From Actinomycetota bacterium (GTDB taxonomy: Bacteria > Actinomycetota > Rubrobacteria > Rubrobacterales > Rubrobacteraceae): DNA of 5,377 nt. The notes below the pieces were generated by a model. It searched no databases. It was not told the origin of the DNA and worked only from the letters and a program-made list of their open reading frames with translations. This document shows, piece after piece, positions 5,048 through 5,377 of this stretch. Every line of letters begins with the position of its first letter. Positions within the stretch are counted from its first letter, which is position 1. A program made the position numbers and the translations under genes. The stretch is taken from contig JAIVIG010000094.1 of NCBI GenBank assembly GCA_020200675.1, forward strand, positions 1-5,377. The letters are read 5' to 3'.

Positions 5048-5377
5048 ATGGTCGAGCAAGGCAACAGGAAGGCTTTCTCCACTTTCTCCTCGCTGCGCCG
5101 GTTCGCTCAGGAGGAGTCCGCGAAGGTGGCAAGGGAGGCGGCGGAGGCCGCCCAGGAGCACTGCGATCTGTGCAGCGAGCCGATACCGCCCGAGCACCGG
5201 CATCTCCTTGAGGTCTCCACGCGGGAGATCATTTGCGCGTGCCGCCCGTGCTCCATCCTCTTCGATAGCGAAGCGGCGAGCGAAGGCAAGTACCGGCTCA
5301 TACCCGACCGCCGCCTGTTTCTCGAGGACTTCGAGATGAGCGACGCGCAGTGGGAGAGCCTGCGTATTCCGGTGGAC
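5048..5377 (+). CDS. DUF5947-like cysteine-rich hydrogenase accessory protein (partial)
   Basis: An open frame from ATG 5048 to the window end, 110 residues with no stop, so the C-terminus is missing. After a basic and alanine-rich helical start (residues 1-37) it has C39-D-L-C42, the segment EPIPPEHRHLLE (44-55), then C63-A-C65-R-P-C68, and later YRLIPDRRLFLEDF (82-95) and W102ESLRIPV. This arrangement matches what I know as DUF5947 family proteins encoded in actinobacterial hydrogenase clusters. The function is unknown. Five clustered cysteines with nearby histidines (H38, H50, H52) suggest a zinc or iron-sulfur site. The start follows the hhyE stop by 7 bases; GGAG at 5041-5044 overlaps this junction with only 3 bases to the ATG, which is short but usable. 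It belongs to the same transcript as hhyE. Confidence 0.75.
   Translation, partial: MVEQGNRKAFSTFSSLRRFAQEESAKVAREAAEAAQEHCDLCSEPIPPEHRHLLEVSTREIICACRPCSILFDSEAASEGKYRLIPDRRLFLEDFEMSDAQWESLRIPVD

Noticed and set aside
4135..5082. Minus-strand open frame of 315 codons opposite hhyE.
   Set aside because: It is a shadow frame; the plus strand encodes clear NifU and Rieske-like domains across the same bases.

Overview
The window looks like chromosomal DNA from a GC-rich aerobic bacterium, most likely an actinobacterium. GTG starts are common, Shine-Dalgarno sites are strong, and the gene set is that of actinobacterial group 1h (formerly group 5) high-affinity [NiFe] hydrogenases. Frequent ATA and AGG codons in GC-rich genes would fit a deep lineage such as Rubrobacter, but that placement is a guess from codon use.

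Layout. On the minus strand at the left are two small genes that probably form one transcript: a 76-residue glutaredoxin-like protein ending in Cys-X-X-stop (495-725) and, downstream of it, a hotdog-fold acyl-CoA thioesterase (44-463). A gene-poor divergent region (726-1173) contains several small dyads and a weak promoter candidate. On the plus strand follow hhyS (1174-2232, small subunit), hhyL (2247-4037, large subunit), a 12-bp hairpin (4067-4095), a NifU-domain/Rieske-like iron-sulfur protein here called hhyE (4114-5040), and a DUF5947-type cysteine-rich protein (from 5048) cut by the window end.

How it works together. HhyL carries the NiFe site (Cys75, Cys78, Cys568, Cys571) and HhyS carries three predicted [4Fe-4S] clusters. 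The proximal one has an Asp in place of a Cys (C27-x-x-D30). Neither subunit has a Tat signal or membrane anchor, so the enzyme should sit on the cytoplasmic side and oxidise trace H2. HhyE and the DUF5947 protein are cysteine-rich accessory proteins, candidates for electron relay or cluster assembly. Maturation genes (hyp, the large-subunit endopeptidase) are not in the window and may lie downstream.

The hydrogenase class is known. The least understood parts are HhyE, whose Rieske-like domain has a four-Cys pattern instead of Cys/His, the DUF5947 protein, the structured leader, and the hairpin separating hhySL from hhyE.
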